In this document: in pieces, positions 1 to 5,769 of the stretch
How positions within the stretch are numbered: position 1 is the stretch's first letter
Layout: each line of letters starts with the position of its first letter
Source: Acidimicrobiia bacterium
Lineage (GTDB): Bacteria; Actinomycetota; Acidimicrobiia; Acidimicrobiales; AC-14
Length of the DNA stretch: 8,263 nt
Direction: 5' to 3'
Assembly (NCBI GenBank): GCA_019244985.1
Contig: JAFASB010000195.1
Coordinates: forward strand, 1 to 8,263
Notes under the pieces: model-generated
Told to the model about the DNA's origin: nothing
Database searches by the model: none
Seen by the model: the letters and a program-made list of their open reading frames with translations, nothing else
Translations under genes and position numbers: made by a program

Positions 1-318
1 GCCGTCGACCGCGCCCGGGTCGTAGTGGAGGGTCACGAGGCGCTGCTCGAGCGCCAGAACCTCGGGCCCGCGAGCACCGATTCCGAGGCCCGGCGGGGCA
101 GGCGCGGGCGGTTGCGGTTCGGGGGCGACGGACTGGTGCACCGTCGACGCCGTGGTCCCCGGGGTCGGCGGCACGGCGTTGGTGGTGGTGTCGGGTGCGG
201 TCGTCGTCGGCGCAACGGCGGCGGTCGTCCTGACCTCGGTGCGCTGCGTGACGGCCCACACGGCGACGGCGAGCACGGTCATCACTGCGCACAGCAATGC
301 GATCCGCCTGGCCACCAC
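1..318 (-). CDS. Secreted or membrane-anchored peptidoglycan-binding protein, 3' part missing (possible L,D-transpeptidase)
   Basis: Reading the minus strand from a GTG at 318 gives 106 open codons to the window edge. The product starts with a basic N terminus (VVARR) and a hydrophobic segment at about residues 6-23, a signal peptide or membrane anchor. Residues 27-77 form a Thr/Pro/Ala-rich linker typical of exported actinobacterial wall proteins. From about residue 79 the sequence GIGARGPEVLALEQRL, ending at the edge in DPGAVDG, matches the first helix and VDG turn of the PG_binding_1 domain, which binds peptidoglycan. In this kind of bacterium such a layout often precedes an L,D-transpeptidase (YkuD) or a hydrolase domain, but that catalytic part lies outside the window, so the enzyme class is inference. 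GTG at 315 is an equally possible start. No clear Shine-Dalgarno is visible; a CATACT hexamer at 326-331 (minus strand) could drive a leaderless message. The gene is divergent from the flavin oxidoreductase at 383. Confidence 0.8.
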   Translation of the reverse strand, partial: MVARRIALLCAVMTVLAVAVWAVTQRTEVRTTAAVAPTTTAPDTTTNAVPPTPGTTASTVHQSVAPEPQPPAPAPPGLGIGARGPEVLALEQRLVTLHYDPGAVDG

Positions 319-325
319 GGCCGTC

Positions 326-331
326 AGTATG
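326..331 (-). promoter_or_regulatory. Candidate -10 element for the peptidoglycan-binding protein gene
   Basis: CATACT on the minus strand matches four of six bases of the TATAAT consensus. It ends 7 bases before the GTG at 318, a distance that would put transcription start at or next to the start codon. That fits the absence of a Shine-Dalgarno sequence and the leaderless genes common in Actinobacteria. No convincing -35 is visible, so this is a weak call. Confidence 0.25.
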
Positions 332-346
332 CCTGGTGACGCGTCG

Positions 347-352
347 TAGGAT
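347..352 (+). promoter_or_regulatory. Candidate -10 element for the flavin oxidoreductase operon
   Basis: TAGGAT fits the actinobacterial TANNNT -10 pattern and would give a leader of roughly 25 bases with room for the strong ribosome binding site at 369-376. I see no good -35. The same eight- to eleven-base context (CGTCGTAnnAT) recurs just upstream of the membrane-protein gene at 2371-2381. The TAG at its left end is also an in-frame stop that limits how far upstream the oxidoreductase can start. Confidence 0.25.
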
Positions 353-368
353 CTGGCCGCTCGCAGAC

Positions 369-376
369 AAGGGGGG
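369..376 (+). promoter_or_regulatory. Ribosome binding site that fixes the GTG start at 383
   Basis: AAGGGGGG lies 6 bases before the GTG at 383. An in-frame TAG at 347 and the absence of any other in-frame ATG, GTG or TTG in between make this GTG the only conventional upstream start. Confidence 0.7.
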
Positions 377-382
377 TCGGTC

Positions 383-1558
383 GTGCGCTTCTTCAGCTTC
401 CACCTGATGCCGTACTCGGACCTTCCGACCGACTACGACGGTCCGGCGTGGGTGACGGTGCCGAACGAGTTCTACGACCCGGCGCTGGGCAGTCAGCTCT
501 ACAACCGGTACCTCGACGAGCTCATCTACGCCGAGGAGGTTGGCTTCGACGGCGTCTGCGTCAACGAGCACCACCAGAACGCCTACGGCAACATGCCGTC
601 GCCGAACCTCATCGCATCGATCCTTGCCCGCCAGACCTCCCGCGTACGCATCGCCGTCGTCGGGAACGCCTTACCTCTCTACGACCCGCCAACGCGCGTG
701 GCCGAGGAGTTCGCCATGATCGACGTGATCAGCGGCGGACGGCTGATCGCCGGCATGGTGGTGGGCGGCGGTCCCGAGTACTACTCGTTCTCGATCAACC
801 CGGCCGACGCGCGGGAGCGGTTCCAGGAGGCCCACGACCTCATCCTCAGGGCGTGGACCGAGCCGGGGCCCTTCGAGTTCATCGGCAAGCACTTCCGGAT
901 CCGTTACGTGAACCCGTGGCCGAGACCGATGCAGCAGCCGCACCCGGAGATCTGGATTCCGGGCGCCGGTTCGCTCGAGACCGTGGAGTTCGTGGCTCGG
1001 CACCGCTACGCCTACATGGGTATCCCGTACTTCCACGTCTCGGTGTTCGAGCGCATGTTCCGCATGTTCCGTGACGCGTGCGAGGCGGAGGGTTACGAGG
1101 CCGACCCGCTCCAACAGGGTTGGCTGGTGCCGATCTACGTCGCCGAGACCGACGAGCAGGCGCGGCGCGAGTACGAGGAGCACCTCTGGTACTTCGTCAA
1201 GCGACTGCTGCCCGGCATCACCATCCAGCCGCCCGGCTACACGTCGGCGCGCTCGCTCGGCAACATCCTCAAGAGCTCGGGGTCGTTCATGCTCAACCTC
1301 GAGACCTGGGAGCAGGTCGTCGACGGCCAGTACGCCATCGTCGGCTCGCCCGAGACCGTCACCGACATGCTGATCGACAACCTGGGGCGGCTCGGCACCG
1401 GAAACCTGCTCGGTCTGTTCCAGCTCGGCACACTGCCCCACGACCTCACCAAGAAGAACCTCACGCTGTTCGCCGAGCAGGTGATGCCGAAGCTGCGCGC
1501 CGAGTTCCCGGAGGGCCAGCCGGTGATTCGTCCGTCGGCGACCGGGCAGGTCGCCTGA
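383..1558 (+). CDS. LLM-class (luciferase-like) flavin-dependent monooxygenase
   Basis: This 391-residue cytoplasmic enzyme belongs to the bacterial luciferase-like family, (beta/alpha)8 barrels that use reduced FMN (or F420 in some members) to oxidise organic substrates. Seen in the sequence: an N-terminal strand MRFFSFHLMPY; the EHH motif at residues 62-64 followed by PSPN, as in luciferase alpha-type proteins; ARQTSRVRIAVVGNALPLYDP at about 82-102; the family hallmark DVISGGRL at 114-121 followed by a Gly-rich stretch (128-130); and HPEIWIPGAGS near 190. The length is usual for the family. The GTG start is preceded by a strong Shine-Dalgarno sequence. The stop shares one base with the start of the alpha/beta hydrolase, so the two are translationally coupled and probably act on the same pathway. 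The substrate cannot be read from the sequence; FMN use is more likely than F420 given the EHH motif, but this is inference. Confidence 0.93.
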   Translation: MRFFSFHLMPYSDLPTDYDGPAWVTVPNEFYDPALGSQLYNRYLDELIYAEEVGFDGVCVNEHHQNAYGNMPSPNLIASILARQTSRVRIAVVGNALPLYDPPTRVAEEFAMIDVISGGRLIAGMVVGGGPEYYSFSINPADARERFQEAHDLILRAWTEPGPFEFIGKHFRIRYVNPWPRPMQQPHPEIWIPGAGSLETVEFVARHRYAYMGIPYFHVSVFERMFRMFRDACEAEGYEADPLQQGWLVPIYVAETDEQARREYEEHLWYFVKRLLPGITIQPPGYTSARSLGNILKSSGSFMLNLETWEQVVDGQYAIVGSPETVTDMLIDNLGRLGTGNLLGLFQLGTLPHDLTKKNLTLFAEQVMPKLRAEFPEGQPVIRPSATGQVA

Positions 1559-2370
1559 TGTCCGCTCTCAACGAGGAGTACGTCGAGACCGACGTCGGCA
1601 AGGTCCAGGTCTTCCGGGGTGGCGTGGGCCCTCCCCTCGTCTATCTGCACTCCGCTGCGGGCGAGGCTGTCAACCCGACGGCGGAGGCTCTCACCGAGCA
1701 CTTCGCCGTCGTGGCGCCCGTGTTCCCGGGCTTCGGCGAGTCGGAGGGAATCGACACCATCGACGACATGGAGGACGCCACCTTCCATCACCTCGACCTT
1801 TTCGATCGCCTCGGGCTTGGCGCCGTCCCGGTGATGGGACTTTCGTTCGGTGGGTGGATGGCGGCCGAGCTCGCGACCCGCTATCCCGAGCGTGTCTCAA
1901 GGATGGTGCTCGTCAGTCCGGTCGGGCTCTACATCGAAGGCCAGCCCGTGAAGGAGATCTTCGGAAGGACGCCCGCCGAGCTCGCAGAGGACATGTTCGC
2001 CGACCAGAGCCACCCCATGGCGCAGATGATGCACATGCTCTCGGAGTTTCGCGGCGACGTGGGTCAGCAGATCGAGGTGCCGATGGAGCTCGTCATGCCG
2101 ATCTGGAAGTCGATGTCGGCGACGGCGAAGCTCGGGTGGGACCCGTATCTGCACAATCCCAGGCTGCGCCGCCGCCTGCATCGCGTCACGGCGCCCACGC
2201 TGATCCTCCACGGCGCCCAGGACACGCTCGCGCCGAAGGCGATCTCCGAGGCCTACGCGGAAGAGATCCCCGACGCCCGCCTGGTCGACGTCGACGGTGG
2301 AGCCCACCTCGTCACCCTTGAAAGGCCGGAAGAGGTCGCCCAGCTGGTGACGGAGTTCATCGGGCCCTGA
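1558..2370 (+). CDS. Alpha/beta-fold hydrolase
   Basis: The 270-residue product is a typical alpha/beta hydrolase of the size and style of C-C bond hydrolases, esterases and epoxide hydrolases. Strand and oxyanion region: PPLVYLHSAAGE at 25-36. The next strand ends in PVFPGFGESEG (54-64). The nucleophile elbow is GLSFGG with Ser96. The acid is Asp222 in LILHGAQDTLAP, and the base is His250 in GGAHLVTLERP. All three catalytic residues are present, so it should be active. The reading frame is open far upstream, but the ATG at 1558 is the right start: it overlaps the oxidoreductase stop by one base (TGATG) and puts the first strand where the family expects it. Coupling to the monooxygenase suggests it cleaves an ester or C-C bond in that enzyme's product; the exact substrate is unknown. 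Confidence 0.92.
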   Translation: MSALNEEYVETDVGKVQVFRGGVGPPLVYLHSAAGEAVNPTAEALTEHFAVVAPVFPGFGESEGIDTIDDMEDATFHHLDLFDRLGLGAVPVMGLSFGGWMAAELATRYPERVSRMVLVSPVGLYIEGQPVKEIFGRTPAELAEDMFADQSHPMAQMMHMLSEFRGDVGQQIEVPMELVMPIWKSMSATAKLGWDPYLHNPRLRRRLHRVTAPTLILHGAQDTLAPKAISEAYAEEIPDARLVDVDGGAHLVTLERPEEVAQLVTEFIGP

Positions 2371-2393
2371 CGTCGTACCATCGGGGCGGAGCC

Positions 2394-3077
2394 ATGGTCC
2401 GTACCCGGTCGAGCCTGAGGTCGTCGGTCGTCGTCTCTCCCTATGGAGTCGCCGTCGCCGCGCTCGCCGGCGCCTGGGTCGCCCACCTCTTGGAGTACGC
2501 ACGCGTGTGGGGCTGGGACGGCTTCTCGTCGTCGGCGTCGCGGCAGGTCCACACCTATCTGGGTCCGGTCGGCGTCGTCCTCATCGCCCTGGCATTCGTC
2601 GGCGTTGAGATCGGGCTGCGTTCGTTCCGGCGGCTCGAGAGGCTCCTTGCCGGAGTGTCCGACGGATCGGTTGCGCCCAGCGACGCCGCCGCCGGTTCCC
2701 GGCAGTTCACGCTGCCGGTTACGTCGCTGTTGTCGCTGGTCTGGGTGTTGCAGCTGGTCATCTACGTGGTGCAGGAGAACGCCGAGCTGCGAGCGATGGG
2801 CGTCCACCAGCCGGTCCTCAGCGTCGTGACCGGGACGCACCAGTGGGCGGCGGCGGTGCATCTTCTCGTCGGCCTTCTTCTCGTCGGTGCCTTGTGGCTC
2901 GCGCAACGGCCGGTCGCGAAACTGGCGCGCGCGATCCGCGAGGTCGTCGCCTGGCTCGCGAGCCGGCGTGCGGCCCCTGCACTTGTCTCAACTGCGCCAC
3001 GGACGCGTTCATGGACACCGGCCGAGCGCTTCGGCCGTCACGTGTGGTCCCGGCCGCCGCCCGCAATCGCGGCCTGA
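2394..3077 (+). CDS. Uncharacterised four-helix membrane protein in the copper cassette
   Basis: I do not recognise this 227-residue protein. It has four predicted membrane helices at about residues 15-33, 56-75, 107-127 and 150-170, with a long soluble loop between helices 2 and 3 (about 78-104) and a basic, probably cytoplasmic, tail from 172 to the end. His and acidic or Gln residues cluster at helix ends: His31/Glu34 in AHLLEY, His53 in QVHTYLGP, Gln127/Glu128 after helix 3, and His138, His149 and His156 around helix 4 (HQWAAAVHLL). These could bind metal or haem, which is inference only. The ATG at 2394 follows GGGGCGGA at 2383-2390. It sits 23 bases after the hydrolase stop and 27 bases before the secreted YtkA-like gene, so its likeliest job is in the same copper or envelope function as the two genes downstream. 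Confidence 0.8.
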   Translation: MVRTRSSLRSSVVVSPYGVAVAALAGAWVAHLLEYARVWGWDGFSSSASRQVHTYLGPVGVVLIALAFVGVEIGLRSFRRLERLLAGVSDGSVAPSDAAAGSRQFTLPVTSLLSLVWVLQLVIYVVQENAELRAMGVHQPVLSVVTGTHQWAAAVHLLVGLLLVGALWLAQRPVAKLARAIREVVAWLASRRAAPALVSTAPRTRSWTPAERFGRHVWSRPPPAIAA

Positions 3078-3104
3078 CCGACACTTCTCTCTCGAAAGGA
3101 ATCC

Positions 3105-3773
3105 ATGTCACGCTTTCGCGTCGGCGTGGCGTTGGCGACGTTCGTCAGCGCCATTGCCTCATTCGCATTGACCGCCGGACCCGCGTCTGCCCACGAGCAA
3201 CGCAAGGTCGGCGCCTATCAGATCACGATCGGCTGGGAGCACGAGCCGACGTACACCGGCGTCGAGAACGCTGTCCAGATCTTCATCAAGGATGCCAAAG
3301 GCAACCCGGTCGACGATCTCGGTGACCCGCCCAGCCTCAAGGTGCAGGTCATCAACGGCAGCCAGATCAGCGACCCGCTGGACCTCGGGGCATCCTTCGA
3401 CCCCGATACCGGCCTCGGAACCCATGGCGAGTTCGACGCCCCGATCATCCCGACCGTCCCCGGCGATTACACCTTTCATCTGACCGGCAACATCAACGGG
3501 CAGAACATCGACGAGAAGTTCACGTCGTCGGACAAGACGTTCGACCCGGTCAAGGACCCGACCGAGGTGCAGTTCCCCGCCAAGGTGCCGAGCAACGCCC
3601 AGCTGGCGCAGTCGATCAGCCGGGAGAGCTCGCGGTCGACGACGTTGGCCAAGAGCGCCAAGGACTCGGCGAGCAGCGCCAAGACCTTGGCCATCGTGGG
3701 CATCGCCCTTGGTGTCGTCCTCGGTGGCGCTGGGCTCATCGTCGCCCTCGGCGCTCGCAGGCGTCCGGCGTAG
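3105..3773 (+). CDS. Secreted, C-terminally anchored YtkA/FixH-like protein with an N-terminal His after the signal peptide
   Basis: The 222-residue product has a clear signal peptide (1-29) with an ASA cleavage motif, so the mature protein should begin at His30 (HEQ). Residues 36-130 read as a beta-sandwich; GVENAVQIFIKDAKGNPVDDL at about 52-72 and the PGDYTFHLTG strand (119-128) resemble YtkA/FixH-like extracytoplasmic domains found with copper proteins. The mature domain has four His (30, 46, 107, 125). Residues 163-193 are Ser/Ala/Lys-rich and probably a stalk; residues 195-216 are a membrane helix followed by RRRPA, giving a type I anchored protein facing outward. The ATG follows GAAAGGA at 3094-3100. 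The CopCD start lies 4 bases after its stop. Copper binding or delivery to CopCD is inferred from the His-first mature end and from context, not shown. Confidence 0.82.
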   Translation: MSRFRVGVALATFVSAIASFALTAGPASAHEQRKVGAYQITIGWEHEPTYTGVENAVQIFIKDAKGNPVDDLGDPPSLKVQVINGSQISDPLDLGASFDPDTGLGTHGEFDAPIIPTVPGDYTFHLTGNINGQNIDEKFTSSDKTFDPVKDPTEVQFPAKVPSNAQLAQSISRESSRSTTLAKSAKDSASSAKTLAIVGIALGVVLGGAGLIVALGARRRPA

Positions 3774-3777
3774 GTCG

Positions 3778-5766
3778 ATGTCCGCACCAGCCCGGTTGCG
3801 CGCTGGGCTGATCGCAGTCGCGCTCGCATCCGCCGTCGTCCTCTGGCCGGCAGCGGGCGCGAGCGCGCACGCACTTCGCGTCTCGTCGATGCCCGACAAC
3901 GGCGCGGTCCTCAAGAGTTCACCGGCCGACGTCAGCGTGACCTTCAGCGAGGTTCCCGATCCGGCGCTCTCGTCGATCCGGGTCCTCGACAGCTCGGGGA
4001 GCGCGCACCAGCAGGGGAAGGCGGCCGCCATTGCCGGCCAGCCTGCGACGCTGCACGTCGCGGTCGGCCATCTCGACAACGGCGTCTACACCGTGACGTG
4101 GCAGACGCTCTCCCACGTCGACGGCCACATCGCCAGCGGGTCGTTCGCCTTCGGCGTCGGCGTCTCGCCCGTCGGTGCAGCCACCAAGGCCGCCGTGACC
4201 AAGTCGCCCCAGCCATCCGATGCCGCCGTCGCGGCGCGCTGGGCCATGTACGCCGGCCTGATGGCGCTGTTCGGGCTCGGCGTCTATCGGATCATCGCCT
4301 TGAGACGCAGCCCGACGTCGCTGCGAGCGCTCGCCGTCGTTGGCTGGTTGGTCGGCGCGCTCGGCATCCTCGGCATCACCGACGTCGCCCGCCGCAGCGC
4401 CCATGTCCCGGTCGGGGACCTCCTCTCGAGCTCGCTCGGCCACCAGCTGGCGCTGCGCGGCATCCCGATGGCGTGCGCGGCTGTCGCCGTCGGCATCTTC
4501 GTGGCGAGCGGTCGCCAGCGACGGTGGCCGGCAGTGCTGGTCGTCCTGGCGTCCGGCGCGGCGATGTGGGGCGATGTGGCGACGAGCCACGCCGCCGCCG
4601 CCCACTCCTGGCGCTGGTTCTACGAGGGAACGCAGGTCGTCCACTTCGCCGCCGCTGGCGTGTGGGCGGGCGGCCTGGCGGCGCTGGTCGTGACGTTGCG
4701 TGGCCTCGACTTGCACGAGCGGGGGCAGGCCGCCCGCAGGTTCTCCACGGCAGCCGGCGTCGCGCTTGCCGTCGTGGCCGCGTCCGGGGCCCTGCGGGCG
4801 CTCAACGAGGTCGGCGCCTGGGGCCGCCTGTGGTCGAACACCTTCGGGCGCTGGGTGCTCCTCAAGATCGTCTTGCTCGGTGTGGTCGCCGCCCTCGGCG
4901 CGGTCAACCGCTATCGCCACGTGCGTCGCGCCGAGGCGTCGGCCCGGCCATTGCGCCGCGTCGCCGGCGTCGAACTGCTCCTGATCGCCGTTGTGCTGGT
5001 CGCCACGGGATTCCTCCAGAACCTGGCGCCGGCGTCGAGCACGGCCGCGCCGAAGGCACCACTACCGGTCGTCGTCCTCGGGCACGACTTCGCCACGACC
5101 GTGCGCATCCGCCTCACCGTCGCCCCCGGCATGGCGGGCTTCAACACGTTCACTGCTCGGGTCGTCGACTACGACACCGCCAAGCCGGTCGTCGCGGACA
5201 AGGTCTCCCTGCACTTCACCTTCCCAAGCCGGCCCGACGTCGGAAGCTCGAACCTCGCCCTCACGCGCCAGCGGGACGGCAGCTACTCGGCGCAGGGGGC
5301 GAACCTCGCCCTCGACGGCCGCTGGAACATCGCCGTCCTCGTCGCCCGCGGCCCGAACTCGGTCGAGGTGCCGCTCCAGCTCACGACGAAGACGCCACCG
5401 GAGACCATCACGACGTCTTCCCAGCCCGGTCTGCCCACGATCTACACGATCCACCTGAGTGCGGGGCGGTCGGTGCAGGTGTATCTCGACCCGGGCCATC
5501 TCGGCACCGGTGTGTCGCTGAACGAGTTCCACCACACGTACCTCGGTCCCGACGGCGGCGAGCTGACCATCGACCAGGCGTCGGTGGCGGCGACGGCGCC
5601 GGGGCAGTCGAACTCGCAAACACTGACGACCCGCAAGCTCGATCCTCTCGGGCACTACGTCAGCGACCTGCCGGCGGGACCCCCCGGTCGTTACCGGTTC
5701 AATATCGACGCCACCACCACCGACGGCGCGGAGATCAGCGCCCACGTCGACATCACACTGCGCTAG
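3778..5766 (+). CDS. CopC-CopD fusion copper protein with two C-terminal YtkA-like domains
   Basis: This 662-residue protein has a signal peptide (1-30, ending ASA), then a CopC domain (about 31-127). The predicted mature end is His31 (HALRVSSMPDNGAVL), and Asp115 and His117 in SHVDGH match the third-site residues of CopC, so the Cu(II) ligand set of known CopC proteins appears complete. A CopD membrane domain follows, with eight predicted helices at about 152-171, 183-201, 224-242, 249-265, 285-306, 323-341, 358-376 and 395-414, and His271, His276 and His289 (VVHFAAAGVWAGG). Residues 430-540 and 541-662 form two extracytoplasmic domains, each with a G..N.F strand (454-458 and 578-584), typical of YtkA-like modules; the second also has His585/586 and His626. 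CopCD proteins are implicated in copper uptake or tolerance. I chose ATG 3778 over in-frame ATG 3709 because it gives a proper signal peptide and avoids a 65-base overlap. It closes the copper cassette. Confidence 0.92.
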   Translation: MSAPARLRAGLIAVALASAVVLWPAAGASAHALRVSSMPDNGAVLKSSPADVSVTFSEVPDPALSSIRVLDSSGSAHQQGKAAAIAGQPATLHVAVGHLDNGVYTVTWQTLSHVDGHIASGSFAFGVGVSPVGAATKAAVTKSPQPSDAAVAARWAMYAGLMALFGLGVYRIIALRRSPTSLRALAVVGWLVGALGILGITDVARRSAHVPVGDLLSSSLGHQLALRGIPMACAAVAVGIFVASGRQRRWPAVLVVLASGAAMWGDVATSHAAAAHSWRWFYEGTQVVHFAAAGVWAGGLAALVVTLRGLDLHERGQAARRFSTAAGVALAVVAASGALRALNEVGAWGRLWSNTFGRWVLLKIVLLGVVAALGAVNRYRHVRRAEASARPLRRVAGVELLLIAVVLVATGFLQNLAPASSTAAPKAPLPVVVLGHDFATTVRIRLTVAPGMAGFNTFTARVVDYDTAKPVVADKVSLHFTFPSRPDVGSSNLALTRQRDGSYSAQGANLALDGRWNIAVLVARGPNSVEVPLQLTTKTPPETITTSSQPGLPTIYTIHLSAGRSVQVYLDPGHLGTGVSLNEFHHTYLGPDGGELTIDQASVAATAPGQSNSQTLTTRKLDPLGHYVSDLPAGPPGRYRFNIDATTTDGAEISAHVDITLR

Positions 5767-5769
5767 CGC
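5760..5769. repeat. Ten-base palindrome containing both convergent stop codons
   Basis: GCGCTAGCGC is a perfect palindrome. The plus-strand TAG of the CopCD gene (5764-5766) and the minus-strand TAG of the aldo/keto reductase gene (5763-5765) both lie in its CTAG core, so both proteins end in Arg-stop with identical CGC TAG codons. There is no U-rich tract, so it is not a recognisable intrinsic terminator. Confidence 0.9.

Noticed and set aside
25..339. Plus-strand frame of 104 codons
   Set aside because: Its product is Gly/Arg/His-rich with no domain pattern, and it lies opposite the minus-strand frame that encodes a signal segment, linker and peptidoglycan-binding motif.
671..1441. Minus-strand frame of 256 codons opposite the flavin oxidoreductase
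   Set aside because: No domain pattern, Arg/Val/Asp-rich, and fully antisense to a gene with clear family motifs.
3709..3777. Upstream start for the CopCD gene
   Set aside because: It would add 23 residues before a complete signal peptide and overlap the preceding gene by 65 bases; ATG 3778 is the better start.
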